From NCBI RefSeq assembly GCF_001431465.1, contig NZ_LDJJ01000017.1, positions 141,646 through 205,645 on the forward strand: 64,000 bases of DNA, given 5' to 3'. The position numbers and the translations under genes are program-made. The notes under the pieces are model-generated. The model made no database searches. It was given only the letters and a program-made list of their open reading frames with translations, and was not told the origin of the DNA. How positions within the stretch are numbered: the first letter of the stretch is position 1; each line of letters starts with the position of its first letter. Positions 49,015 through 58,022 of this stretch are shown piece by piece. Source of the DNA: Stenotrophomonas terrae. Its GTDB lineage: Bacteria > Pseudomonadota > Gammaproteobacteria > Xanthomonadales > Xanthomonadaceae.

Positions 49015-49995
49015 ATGAGCTGGCGACCGCTGCGTGGCGTATTGGCGGTGGCATTACTGACCTTTGCCTCGGGCGGCATTGCCGGCGCGGCACCGATACA
49101 ACGGGGAACCGAAATGAAGACACTGTGTGTTGGCCGCTTCCTGCTGGATGTGCCTGCCGCTACCGCGATCCAGCCAGGCTATGTGTATGCGCGCAAGAAG
49201 GTTGAGACCAGCACCAGCGTATCGGCCGAGGCATTCCGCCAGCGCGTTGCTGCACGGACTGCGGCGCTGAAGGCGGCCCGCCATCGCAGTGGTGAGTCCA
49301 TGTGGGTGAGTGAAATCCGCTTCGACGACGATGCCGTGCTGCTCACCTCCTGGGTCAGCGACAGCAGCCGCGCCGGTCATCGGCAGGAGATGTACGTGCT
49401 GGACCCGGCGCACAGCGTGCAGTACCTGGTCAGTGGCGAAACCGAGGCGGCGAAGTTGCCGGCCGCCATCGAGAATTATCGCGCCCTGCGCCCGCGCATC
49501 AGTTACCGCGATCCCAACAGCATTCCCACCGCTGCGGGTTTCTGCATCGATTCGGGTTTCATTGCCGGCAACCGCATCAACAGTGAGGAGATGACCATCG
49601 GCCTGCGTCCGCGCGCCTATCCGGGTGCCCGCATGACGCTGATGTCCTATGTCACCGGCAAGCCGGACCAACCGCTGTTGCAGCGCGCCTCCGACCTGCC
49701 GCCGGAATACGCAGCTGCTGCAGCGCGGATGCGTAATCTGCGCCGTGGCGAGCGCAATGTCGGGCCTATCCAGGGGCAGGAAATACTGGCCGGTGCCGAA
49801 GAGGGCGGGCGCAGGATGTATGCCTTCCTGTGGGAATCACAGGGGCGCGCGGAATCCCTGCAGTTCCCATTCCTGTCGCTGCAGTTGCTGACCGAGGACA
49901 AGGCGCAGGCACCGGCATTCCGCGATGATGCAGAAGCGCTTGGGCTATGGGACCAGGTGTTGGGCAGCCTGCGGCTGCGGTCGGGCGCGATCTGA
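49015..49995 (+). CDS. Tli4-like periplasmic immunity protein for the lipase
   Basis: 326 residues. Signal peptide of about 26 residues (RGVLAVALLTFASGGIAGA-AP) without lipobox Cys, so probably soluble in the periplasm. MKTLCVGRFLLDVPA after the signal resembles the Tli4 N domain, and the protein is the next gene after the lipase, as in Tle4-Tli4 pairs. ATG 49015 lies 17 bp after the lipase stop; its ribosome-binding site is weak and longer in-frame starts overlap the lipase. Confidence 0.72.
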   Translation: MSWRPLRGVLAVALLTFASGGIAGAAPIQRGTEMKTLCVGRFLLDVPAATAIQPGYVYARKKVETSTSVSAEAFRQRVAARTAALKAARHRSGESMWVSEIRFDDDAVLLTSWVSDSSRAGHRQEMYVLDPAHSVQYLVSGETEAAKLPAAIENYRALRPRISYRDPNSIPTAAGFCIDSGFIAGNRINSEEMTIGLRPRAYPGARMTLMSYVTGKPDQPLLQRASDLPPEYAAAAARMRNLRRGERNVGPIQGQEILAGAEEGGRRMYAFLWESQGRAESLQFPFLSLQLLTEDKAQAPAFRDDAEALGLWDQVLGSLRLRSGAI

Positions 49996-50005
49996 GGGCT
50001 TCGTG

Positions 50006-50110
50006 TTGTGGGAGTGGTGTAAACCACGAAGCTGGTGTTGCTGAGGGTCCAGAATTCCGTGCGATCTGATGGAGCATCAGCTTCGCGGCTGACGCCGCTC
50101 CCACAAAAAA
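50006..50110. repeat. GTGGGAGNGGNGT inverted repeat pair
   Basis: The left arm GTGGGAGTGGTGTAAACCACGAAGC is a diverged copy; the right arm GCTTCGCGGCTGACGCCGCTCCCAC is canonical. Same family as 23895-24001. Confidence 0.85.
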
Positions 50111-50140
50111 GCAAATGTCGGGGTGAGCCGCAATGCCGCT

Positions 50141-50243
50141 TTTGTAGGAGCGGCGTTAGCCGCGAAGCAGATGGTGCTGAAGCCACGGATATCCTTGCGA
50201 TCTGACGATGTGTCAGCTTCGCGGCTTACGCCGCTCCTACAAC
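50141..50243. repeat. GTAGGAGCGGCGTTAGCCGCG inverted repeat pair
   Basis: The left arm GTAGGAGCGGCGTTAGCCGC and right arm GCGGCTTACGCCGCTCCTAC are separated by about 50 bp. This GTAGGAG variant lies 30 bp from the pair at 50006, together filling the spacer after the T6SS island. Confidence 0.88.
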
Positions 50244-50274
50244 CGCCGGGGGCTGCTGGCTTTGAGGGGAAATC

Positions 50275-50637
50275 TCAAAGCTCCTGGCCGAACATGATCC
50301 TGTGGCCGTCGATCGTGCGTACTCCGAACTCGCGCATGCCCCAGGGCTTGTCGGCCAGCGGCTGGGTGAACTCCGCGCCTGCCGTTCGGTACTCGTCAAA
50401 CAGGGTGCTGGCGTCCGACACGGTGATATAGCCGTACCAGGAGTGGTCGCCGAGCGTGTGCGGCGGTATTGCGTCGCTGCACTCGCCCAGCATCACCCGG
50501 AAGCTGCCGCGTGACATGAAACTCCAGCCGGGCGCGGTGAAGTCGATCTGCAGGCCCAGCACCGAAGCATAGTAGTCGGTGGACTTGGCGAGGTCCTGTA
50601 CTGCGAGGGTGAAACGCACATCGGTGAAGTCGCTCAT
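50275..50637 (-). CDS. VOC (glyoxalase/bleomycin-resistance) family protein
   Basis: 120 residues with the paired beta-alpha-beta modules of the vicinal oxygen chelate fold (RFTLAVQDLAKSTDYYASVLGL at the start; DGHRIMFGQ at the end). Substrate unknown; such single-domain proteins range from metal-dependent isomerases to antibiotic-binding proteins. Confidence 0.85.
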   Translation of the reverse strand: MSDFTDVRFTLAVQDLAKSTDYYASVLGLQIDFTAPGWSFMSRGSFRVMLGECSDAIPPHTLGDHSWYGYITVSDASTLFDEYRTAGAEFTQPLADKPWGMREFGVRTIDGHRIMFGQEL

Positions 50638-50778
50638 GTAGTCTCCTGCGGCGTGAAACCAGCCATCGTGCGTTGATTCCGGTTGCGGCGTTGGTGCAAC
50701 TACTTAGCTGTCCGAATCTGACGGGCAACGCTGCCGTCGTGGCTGCAGCATGCAGTTCCTTCGTTGATTGGAGCTTAC

Positions 50779-51543
50779 ATGAAGCAGTTACAGGGAAAGG
50801 TTGTGATCATCACCGGCGCCAGTTCCGGCATTGGCCGTGCTGCAGCATTGTTGTTCGCCGCTGAAGGTGCGGCGCTTGTGTTGGGCGCGCGTCGTGCCGT
50901 CGAACTGGATCGGCTTGTTGCGGAGATTGCCAGCAGTGGCGGCAGCGCGGTTTGCCTGCCCGGTGATGTCTGCGAAGAACGCTATGCACGAGCCCTGGTC
51001 GAGTTGGCTTTAAGCCGCCATGGCCGACTGGACGTCGCTTTCAACAACGCAGGCACGATGGGGCCATTGGGACCGACGCCGGAGCTGGAGCTGGCTGATT
51101 GGCAGCGCACGCTGGACACCAATCTCACCGCGATGTTCCTGGCGGCCAAACACCAGGTGCCAGCGATGCTGCGCGGTGGAGCTGGCAGCCTGATATTCAC
51201 TTCAACCGTCGTCGGCCACACCGTCGGCTTTGCTGGTGCTGCTGCGTATGCGGCCAGCAAGTCCAGCATCATCGGCCTGACCCAGGCATTGGCATCGGAG
51301 TTCGGGCCGCAGGGGCTGCGGGTGAACGCCTTGTTGCCTGGCGGCACCGACACCCCGATGGCACATGAAATGAATGGAACAGCGGAAGCGATGGCACAAG
51401 TGGCCCGGTTGCATGCATTGAAGCGGATTGCCGAGCCGCGTGAACTTGCGGCAGCGGCAATGTTCCTGGCCTCGGACCAGTCGTCCTTCATGACCGGCGC
51501 GGCGATGCTGGTGGATGGCGGCGTCTCCATTCATCGCGGTTGA
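50779..51543 (+). CDS. SDR family NAD(P)-dependent oxidoreductase
   Basis: 254 residues, classical short-chain dehydrogenase. TGASSGIG cofactor motif at residues 12-19, NNAG at about 90-93, catalytic Ser in FTSTVVG and YAASK (Tyr, Lys). GARRAV after the second strand suggests NADP preference. Substrate unknown. ATG 50779 is used; an in-frame ATG at 50764 is also possible. Confidence 0.92.
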   Translation: MKQLQGKVVIITGASSGIGRAAALLFAAEGAALVLGARRAVELDRLVAEIASSGGSAVCLPGDVCEERYARALVELALSRHGRLDVAFNNAGTMGPLGPTPELELADWQRTLDTNLTAMFLAAKHQVPAMLRGGAGSLIFTSTVVGHTVGFAGAAAYAASKSSIIGLTQALASEFGPQGLRVNALLPGGTDTPMAHEMNGTAEAMAQVARLHALKRIAEPRELAAAAMFLASDQSSFMTGAAMLVDGGVSIHRG

Positions 51544-51670
51544 CCTTGGGGAACATACGAATCGGGCGCCGTGCGGCGTCCGCTTCGCTTTGGTTGACCG
51601 GATTGCATGTGGCCGCTGAAACGCACTCTTCCACGACAGGAGATCGCGTGCGAGCTGCCTGCGTTGCCGA

Positions 51671-52126
51671 TCAACGGACCGGGATGTACAGCTCCATCTG
51701 CGATGCAGGATCGAACGGGTCGTCAAAGCGCGCGTCGTAGCGCTCAAGGTCAACACCGTGCTCCGCCTGTAGCCCATGGTCAGCCAGGAGGTGGTCGTGG
51801 ATCACCTGGAAGCTTGTGCTGATCTGCTGTGCCGTGCCGGTAAGGGTGAACACGGCATAGCGTTGCGCGGGAACCTGGAAGCGGGTCATTGCTTCCGGAA
51901 CGATTGTATCTTCGATCACTTCAAAGCCGGTGATGTAGCGCAGCGTGCCGTCGGCCTGCGGTATGCAGACGCCGTAGCTGACGGCGGGATCGATCTTTCC
52001 TGTGACTTCATGCTCGCGCGGGATGAAGCGTTGCCAGAGTTGTGCGTAGCCATCCTCGTCTTCGCGGAAGATGGCTTCCATACCGATGACGGTAAAGCCT
52101 GGGCGCTCGAGGACGGTGGGCTGCAT
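51671..52126 (-). CDS. GyrI-like / AraC effector-binding domain protein
   Basis: 151 residues: TVLERPGFTVIGMEA start, then the two-repeat SHS2 fold seen in GyrI, Rob and BmrR ligand domains (YGVCIPQADGTLRYITGFEV, AQRYAVFTLTG). It probably binds a small hydrophobic or cationic compound. The longer open frame upstream is the shadow of the neighbouring gene. The next gene upstream (DUF4287) is on the same strand. Confidence 0.85.
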   Translation of the reverse strand: MQPTVLERPGFTVIGMEAIFREDEDGYAQLWQRFIPREHEVTGKIDPAVSYGVCIPQADGTLRYITGFEVIEDTIVPEAMTRFQVPAQRYAVFTLTGTAQQISTSFQVIHDHLLADHGLQAEHGVDLERYDARFDDPFDPASQMELYIPVR

Positions 52127-52200
52127 GTTGGAGCTTCTTGCCAGGGAGGGGCTTGCGTGTATCGAGAGTTCTGCCGTGTTGGGCGCTTGATGGTTGCCTG

Positions 52201-52416
52201 TCAGCTGCCGTTCTGCGCGCGTTGATAAGCGACCAACGCATTGGCATGGCCATGGCCGATCTTGTGTTGCTCTTTGAGGAAGGCCACCTGTTCCATGTGC
52301 TTCTTGTTCTTGACGGTGTCCAGTAGCTGCAGCCAGTGTTCTATCGGCTTTCCATACGTCTTCTCGATGGACGGGAAGTAGGATGCCGGGCCTTGGGCTT
52401 TTTCGCTGCTGGTCAT
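52201..52416 (-). CDS. DUF4287 domain protein
   Basis: 71 residues, highly charged, no signal peptide. SYFPSIEKTYGKPIEHW...HKIGHGHANALVAY is the DUF4287 signature. Function unknown; it probably forms an operon with the GyrI-like gene 74 bp downstream. Confidence 0.85.
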   Translation of the reverse strand: MTSSEKAQGPASYFPSIEKTYGKPIEHWLQLLDTVKNKKHMEQVAFLKEQHKIGHGHANALVAYQRAQNGS

Positions 52417-52477
52417 CTGCGTTTCCTGGATGGAGAGAAGCTGGGCAATGATGCGGCAATCGTCGCTTGTTGGCGAC

Positions 52478-53278
52478 TCAGTGGTTGCTCGTCTTCAGGA
52501 TTTCGGTGATCTGCGCCTTGGCTGCATGAATGAAAGCGGCCAGTGGGATAGCAGGCCAGTGGGGCGTGCTAGCGGTCGGGGCGAGATACGCCTGCCGCGC
52601 CTGCCTTACAACGGCGTGATGCTGTTCCGGCAGATGCTGCAGCAGCCAGTCCGCGGCGACATCCTTCGGTGCAATGGTTCCCGTCTGCGCGCTGTACCAG
52701 ATGCGCGCCAGGGTGAGCACGATGTTCGCTTCTTCGCCGTGCCAGTCCTCTACCGTATTCCACAGCTTCAATGTGTCGGCCAGTGCCTGCTGGAAGTCGC
52801 CTGCCGGGATGGGCGGCAGCAGCTCGGTGATGTCCGGGCCGTGCAGGGCGATGCTGTGCTGGCGTGCCTTGGTCAGGAGAATGGCGAGATCGGGGTCCTG
52901 CGTGGGTGGCTCCAGAATGCCGGCAAGTATGTCCTGCCGCAGCCATTCGCCGAATTGCAGCTCGCGCCGTGCCGGATGCTGCCAGGGCGTGACTTCACCC
53001 CGTGCGATGAGGGTGACTTCCAATGCGCGCAGCGTGGGATGTTGGCCGGGTGGGGCGGAGACAGTGAGCAATTCTGCTTGCAGGTGACGCAAGGTGGCTG
53101 GGTCTGGGCGTTGGCTCACGAATACCAGCAGATCGATATCGCTGAGGGGCTTCAGGCCACCGTCGAGCGCGGAGCCGTACAGATGGATGGCAAGCAGCGT
53201 GCGGCCCAGCTGCTGCTGGATCAGCGAGCAGGCGAGGGCGAGCTGCGTACTGATGGCATCGGGAACGTGCGTGGTCAT
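52478..53278 (-). CDS. AadA-like aminoglycoside nucleotidyltransferase
   Basis: 266 residues. The nucleotidyltransferase core YGSALDGGLKPLSDIDLL has Gly35-Ser36 and metal-binding Asp47 and Asp49; the C-terminal helical domain (DUF4111-like) follows. This is the ANT(3'')/ANT(9) family, which adenylylates streptomycin and/or spectinomycin. There is no integron or transposon nearby, so it looks like a resident chromosomal gene. ATG 53278 is chosen; upstream in-frame sequence overlaps a hairpin. Confidence 0.85.
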   Translation of the reverse strand: MTTHVPDAISTQLALACSLIQQQLGRTLLAIHLYGSALDGGLKPLSDIDLLVFVSQRPDPATLRHLQAELLTVSAPPGQHPTLRALEVTLIARGEVTPWQHPARRELQFGEWLRQDILAGILEPPTQDPDLAILLTKARQHSIALHGPDITELLPPIPAGDFQQALADTLKLWNTVEDWHGEEANIVLTLARIWYSAQTGTIAPKDVAADWLLQHLPEQHHAVVRQARQAYLAPTASTPHWPAIPLAAFIHAAKAQITEILKTSNH

Positions 53279-53320
53279 GGCGGCGGCAGGCAAGCGTGAT
53301 GGGCTGATTGTGCCGCAAAC

Positions 53321-53348
53321 AGAACGGGCGCCTCGCGGCGCCCGTTCT
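53321..53348. terminator. 12-bp stem-loop between ahcY and the AadA-like gene
   Basis: AGAACGGGCGCC and GGCGCCCGTTCT pair around TCGC. No T run on either strand beyond two or three bases. It could terminate readthrough from ahcY. Confidence 0.55.
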
Positions 53349-53402
53349 TTGCAAGCTTGCCCTTGCTCCAACCCTTTTCCCCGCAGAAGTGGGAGAGCTG
53401 TT

Positions 53403-53424
53403 GTAGTGCCGAGCCATGCTCGGC
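53403..53424. repeat. SMAG-type REP, half element
   Basis: GTAGTGCCGAGCCATGCTCGGC without an inverted partner, between two stem-loops downstream of ahcY. Confidence 0.85.
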
Positions 53425-53463
53425 AAGGGGCTTTACCGGCTAAAAGCTGCCCTCACCCCAACC

Positions 53464-53485
53464 CCTCTCCCGTGAACGGGAGAGG
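53464..53485 (-). terminator. Stem-loop after ahcY
   Basis: CCTCTCCCGT and ACGGGAGAGG form a 10-bp stem with loop GA, 24 bp downstream of the ahcY stop. Part of the repeat-like CCCCTCTCCCG elements; likely 3' end structure of the ahcY mRNA. Confidence 0.5.
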
Positions 53486-53508
53486 AGCTTGAGCAAAGGC
53501 TTTGCCGA

Positions 53509-54954
<1,446 letters not shown>

Positions 54955-54993
54955 TTATAGCTCCGGTGTGGTGCGAGCAGGCTCGCGTTCGCC

Positions 54994-55106
54994 GGGCGCC
55001 GTTGTTGCGTGAAAGCCGTCCGAGCCTGGCCGTTTGGGAAGTCCGTGCAGGAACACGGGCTGTAGTGGACGGGTCCACCCAACGGTCGCAGCGCCCCTCG
55101 GAACGG
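54994..55106 (-). promoter_or_regulatory. SAH riboswitch upstream of ahcY
   Basis: Read on the minus strand, the conserved words of the S-adenosylhomocysteine riboswitch come in order: CCGAGGGGCGCTGCGACC (55103-55086), a variable hairpin, GGCCAGGCTCGG (55030-55019), and AACGGCGCCC (55003-54994), which pairs with GGGGCGC-side bases to form the pseudoknot. CCGAG pairs with CTCGG to close P1. It lies 39 bp before the ahcY start; this class switches ahcY on when SAH is high. Confidence 0.88.
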
Positions 55107-55113
55107 GCCGGTC

Positions 55114-55119
55114 ATTATA
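55114..55119 (-). promoter_or_regulatory. -10 element of the ahcY riboswitch transcript
   Basis: A perfect TATAAT on the minus strand places the transcript start at about 55107, exactly at the 5' edge of the riboswitch. No strong -35 is visible. Confidence 0.65.
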
Positions 55120-55221
55120 TCGCGCCGGGATGCCTGTGCTGCTGGCCCAACCAAAGGCAGGGGCCAGCGGCGATGGGGATTGTTAAGTTGGACGATTGTT
55201 TCCGTTCAATAGGATTGCGCC

Positions 55222-57720
55222 ATGAACCTGTCTTCCCGCCGCCATCGCCGCGCTTCTGCGGCCCTGGTGCTGTGCGCCGGCCTGCTGCTGGCGGTTCCGC
55301 CGGCCATGGCGCTGGCCCCGCCGGTGCAGAAGGGGGCGCAGCAGGGGGAGGGCTACCGCCTGCCGTCGGCCGCGCTGCAGGCCGTGGTGGACGCCCCGCG
55401 CGCGCCCAGCCTGTACCTGTCGCCCAAGCGCGACCTGACGGCGCTGCTGCAGACCCCGGCTCTGCCCTCCATCGCCCAGGTGGCGGCCCCGGAGCTGAAG
55501 CTGGCCGGGCTGCGCATCAATCCCAAGACTGTCTCCGACAGCCGCTTCTCGTTTGGCAGCAAGCTATGGCTGGCGTCCACCCTTGATGGCAAGGAGCGCC
55601 AGATCACCGGCTTGCCGCAGCCCTTGTCGGTGGCGTCGCTGGCCTGGTCGCCGGACCAGAAGTACCTGGCCTTCAACCAGTTGGACCCGGCCACGGGCAG
55701 CAACGAGCTGTGGTTGGTGGATGTGCAGACCGGCAATGCACGGCGCATCGCCGAGCGGCTGAACAGCATCGTCGGCAATGGCTACAGCTGGCTGCCGGGC
55801 AGCGACGCGCTGCTGGTGCTGCAGCGTCCGGCCGGGCAGGGCGAGCCGCCGCAGGGCGACGGCATTCCCACCGGGCCGGCGGTGCAGCAGACCGAAGCCG
55901 GTCAGGGCGTGCGTTCGGTACGTACCTATCAGGATCTGCTGAAGAACGAGGACGACGCGCGCCTGTTCGCGTATTACATGCAGGCACAACCGGTACGGGT
56001 GTCGATCAGCGGTGACAGCAAGCCGGTCGGCGCTGCGGGCATTTACCTGGGCCTGTCGGCCTCGCCGGATGGCAGCTACCTGCTGAGCCAGCGCGTGCAG
56101 CGGCCGTTCTCCTATGCGGTGCCGGTCAGCCGCTTCCCGCGCCATATCGAGGTGCTGGATGCGCAGGGCAAGCTGGTGCATACGGTGGCACGTCTGCCGC
56201 TGGTGGATGGCTTGCCGACCGGCAACGATGCAGTGCCCACCGGCGTGCGTTCGATCAGCTGGCGTGCCGATGCGCCGGCAACCCTGGTATGGGCCGAAGC
56301 GCAGGATGGCGGCGACCCGTCGCGCGAGGCCAAGGTGCGCGATGCGGTGCTGATGCAGGCCGCGCCGTTTGAAAAGCCGCCGGTGACGCTGGCGCAGCTG
56401 GGCTCGCGTTATGCCGGTGCTACCTGGGCCAACGGCGAGTTGGCGCTGCTGGATGAGTACTGGTGGAAGAACCGCCAGATGAAGCAATGGAAGATCGCGC
56501 CGGACCATCTGGACCAGGCCGCGACGCTGCTGGTCCAGCGTTCGGAAGACGACCGCTACAGCGACCCGGGCGAGCCCTTGCTGCAGATGGATGATGGCGG
56601 CCGCTCGCGTCTGCAGCTCACCGCCGATGGCAGTGGCTTCTACCGCATTGGTGACGGCGCGTCGGCCGAAGGTGACCGTCCCTTCCTCGATCGCGTTGAT
56701 CTGGCCAGTGGCAAGAGCGAGCGCCTGTTCCACTCGCAGGCGCCGTATTACGAAATGCCGTTGGGCATCATCGAAGGCGAGGCCGGCCGCATCCTGACGT
56801 ACCGCGAATCCAACGACGTGCCGGCCAATCTGTTTGCCCGCGGTTTGGCGGCGGATGCGCAGCCGGTTGAACTGACCCACTTTACCCATCCGCTGCCGCA
56901 GCTGAAGGGCGTGAAGAAGGAGCAGATCCGCTACAAGCGCAACGATGGTGTTGAACTCACCGCCGACCTGTTGCTGCCACCTGGCTACGACCCCAGGAAG
57001 GATGGTCCGCGCCCGCTGCTGATGTGGGCATACCCGGCCGAGTTCAAATCCGCCGCCGATGCCAGCCAGGTCAGCGGCTCGCAGTACCGCTTCAACGCCA
57101 TTAGCTATTGGGGGCCGCAGGCCTTCCTGGCCAAGGGCTATGTGGTGCTGAACAACCCGACCATGCCGATCATCGGCGAGGGCGACACCGAGCCGAACGA
57201 CACCTACGTGCAGCAGCTGGTTGCCAGTGCGCAGGCGGCGGTGGATGAAGTGGTGAAGCGCGGTGTTGGCGACCGTGAGCGCATTGCCGTGGGTGGCCAT
57301 TCCTATGGTGCTTTCATGACCGCGAACCTGCTGGCGCATACGCGTCTGTTCAAGGCGGGTATCGCGCGTTCCGGTGCCTACAACCGCACGCTGACGCCGT
57401 TTGGTTTTCAGGCCGAGGAACGCAATTATTGGCAGGCGCAGGACGTGTACCAGAAGATGTCGCCGTTCAATTACGCCGACAAGATCAAGGACCCAATCCT
57501 GTTCATCCATGGCGTGGACGACAACAACTCCGGCACCTTCCCGATCCAGAGCGAGCGCATGTTCGCAGCGGTGAAGGGCTTGGGCGGCACCGCGCGGCTG
57601 GTGATGCTGCCGAACGAATCGCACGGTTACCGCGCACGCGAATCGATCATGACGATGCTGGCTGAAAGCGAAGATTGGCTTGACCGTTGGTTGGGTGCGG
57701 AAGCCGGCAAGAAGCGCTGA
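55222..57720 (+). CDS. S9 family prolyl-oligopeptidase-like peptidase, secreted
   Basis: 832 residues. A signal peptide (about 1-31) precedes a beta-propeller region and a C-terminal alpha/beta hydrolase domain. The catalytic triad is visible: Ser694 (GGHSYGA), Asp766/767 (HGVDDNNSG) and His801 (NESHGY). Architecture and the DDNNSG motif fit the S9D glutamyl-endopeptidase-like branch rather than DPP4. Probably periplasmic or exported. Divergent from ahcY. Confidence 0.9.
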   Translation: MNLSSRRHRRASAALVLCAGLLLAVPPAMALAPPVQKGAQQGEGYRLPSAALQAVVDAPRAPSLYLSPKRDLTALLQTPALPSIAQVAAPELKLAGLRINPKTVSDSRFSFGSKLWLASTLDGKERQITGLPQPLSVASLAWSPDQKYLAFNQLDPATGSNELWLVDVQTGNARRIAERLNSIVGNGYSWLPGSDALLVLQRPAGQGEPPQGDGIPTGPAVQQTEAGQGVRSVRTYQDLLKNEDDARLFAYYMQAQPVRVSISGDSKPVGAAGIYLGLSASPDGSYLLSQRVQRPFSYAVPVSRFPRHIEVLDAQGKLVHTVARLPLVDGLPTGNDAVPTGVRSISWRADAPATLVWAEAQDGGDPSREAKVRDAVLMQAAPFEKPPVTLAQLGSRYAGATWANGELALLDEYWWKNRQMKQWKIAPDHLDQAATLLVQRSEDDRYSDPGEPLLQMDDGGRSRLQLTADGSGFYRIGDGASAEGDRPFLDRVDLASGKSERLFHSQAPYYEMPLGIIEGEAGRILTYRESNDVPANLFARGLAADAQPVELTHFTHPLPQLKGVKKEQIRYKRNDGVELTADLLLPPGYDPRKDGPRPLLMWAYPAEFKSAADASQVSGSQYRFNAISYWGPQAFLAKGYVVLNNPTMPIIGEGDTEPNDTYVQQLVASAQAAVDEVVKRGVGDRERIAVGGHSYGAFMTANLLAHTRLFKAGIARSGAYNRTLTPFGFQAEERNYWQAQDVYQKMSPFNYADKIKDPILFIHGVDDNNSGTFPIQSERMFAAVKGLGGTARLVMLPNESHGYRARESIMTMLAESEDWLDRWLGAEAGKKR

Positions 57721-57728
57721 CGTGTTGC

Positions 57729-57757
57729 CTGCCCTTGCGCCATCGGCGCAAGGGCAG
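57729..57757 (+). terminator. 13-bp stem-loop after the S9 peptidase gene
   Basis: CTGCCCTTGCGCC and GGCGCAAGGGCAG pair around ATC, 8 bases after the stop. Very stable but without a T tract; it acts as terminator or 3' protector. Confidence 0.6.
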
Positions 57758-57759
57758 GT

Positions 57760-57864
57760 GTAGTGCCGAGCCGTGCTCGGCATTTCGCCTCACCTGTAGT
57801 GCCGAGCCATGCTCGGCATGGGGCATTACCGGTAACGCCTCTGCCGAGCATGGCTCGGCACTAC
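57760..57864. repeat. SMAG-type REP cluster, three units
   Basis: Two direct units (57760-57781, with GTG in place of ATG at the centre, and 57796-57817) then one inverse unit ending at CTAC 57864. It fills the spacer between the S9 peptidase terminator and the ppc leader. Confidence 0.9.
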
Positions 57865-58022
57865 AGGTCCGCGAATGACCTATCCAGCATGTATTCCTGT
57901 CCAAAAGGACAGCCGCCAGACAACATTCAAATGCAACTGTTTCAGGTTTGGTGCACCGCAAAATTGTGCTGATTTTTGCGGTAGGCTTGACGGGTTTCCG
58001 CTCTTCAGGCTCTACGTCTCAG

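Noticed and set aside
32484..49995. A complete T6SS cluster
   Set aside because: Only vgrG, effector and immunity genes are present; no sheath, baseplate, membrane-complex or ClpV gene is in the window.
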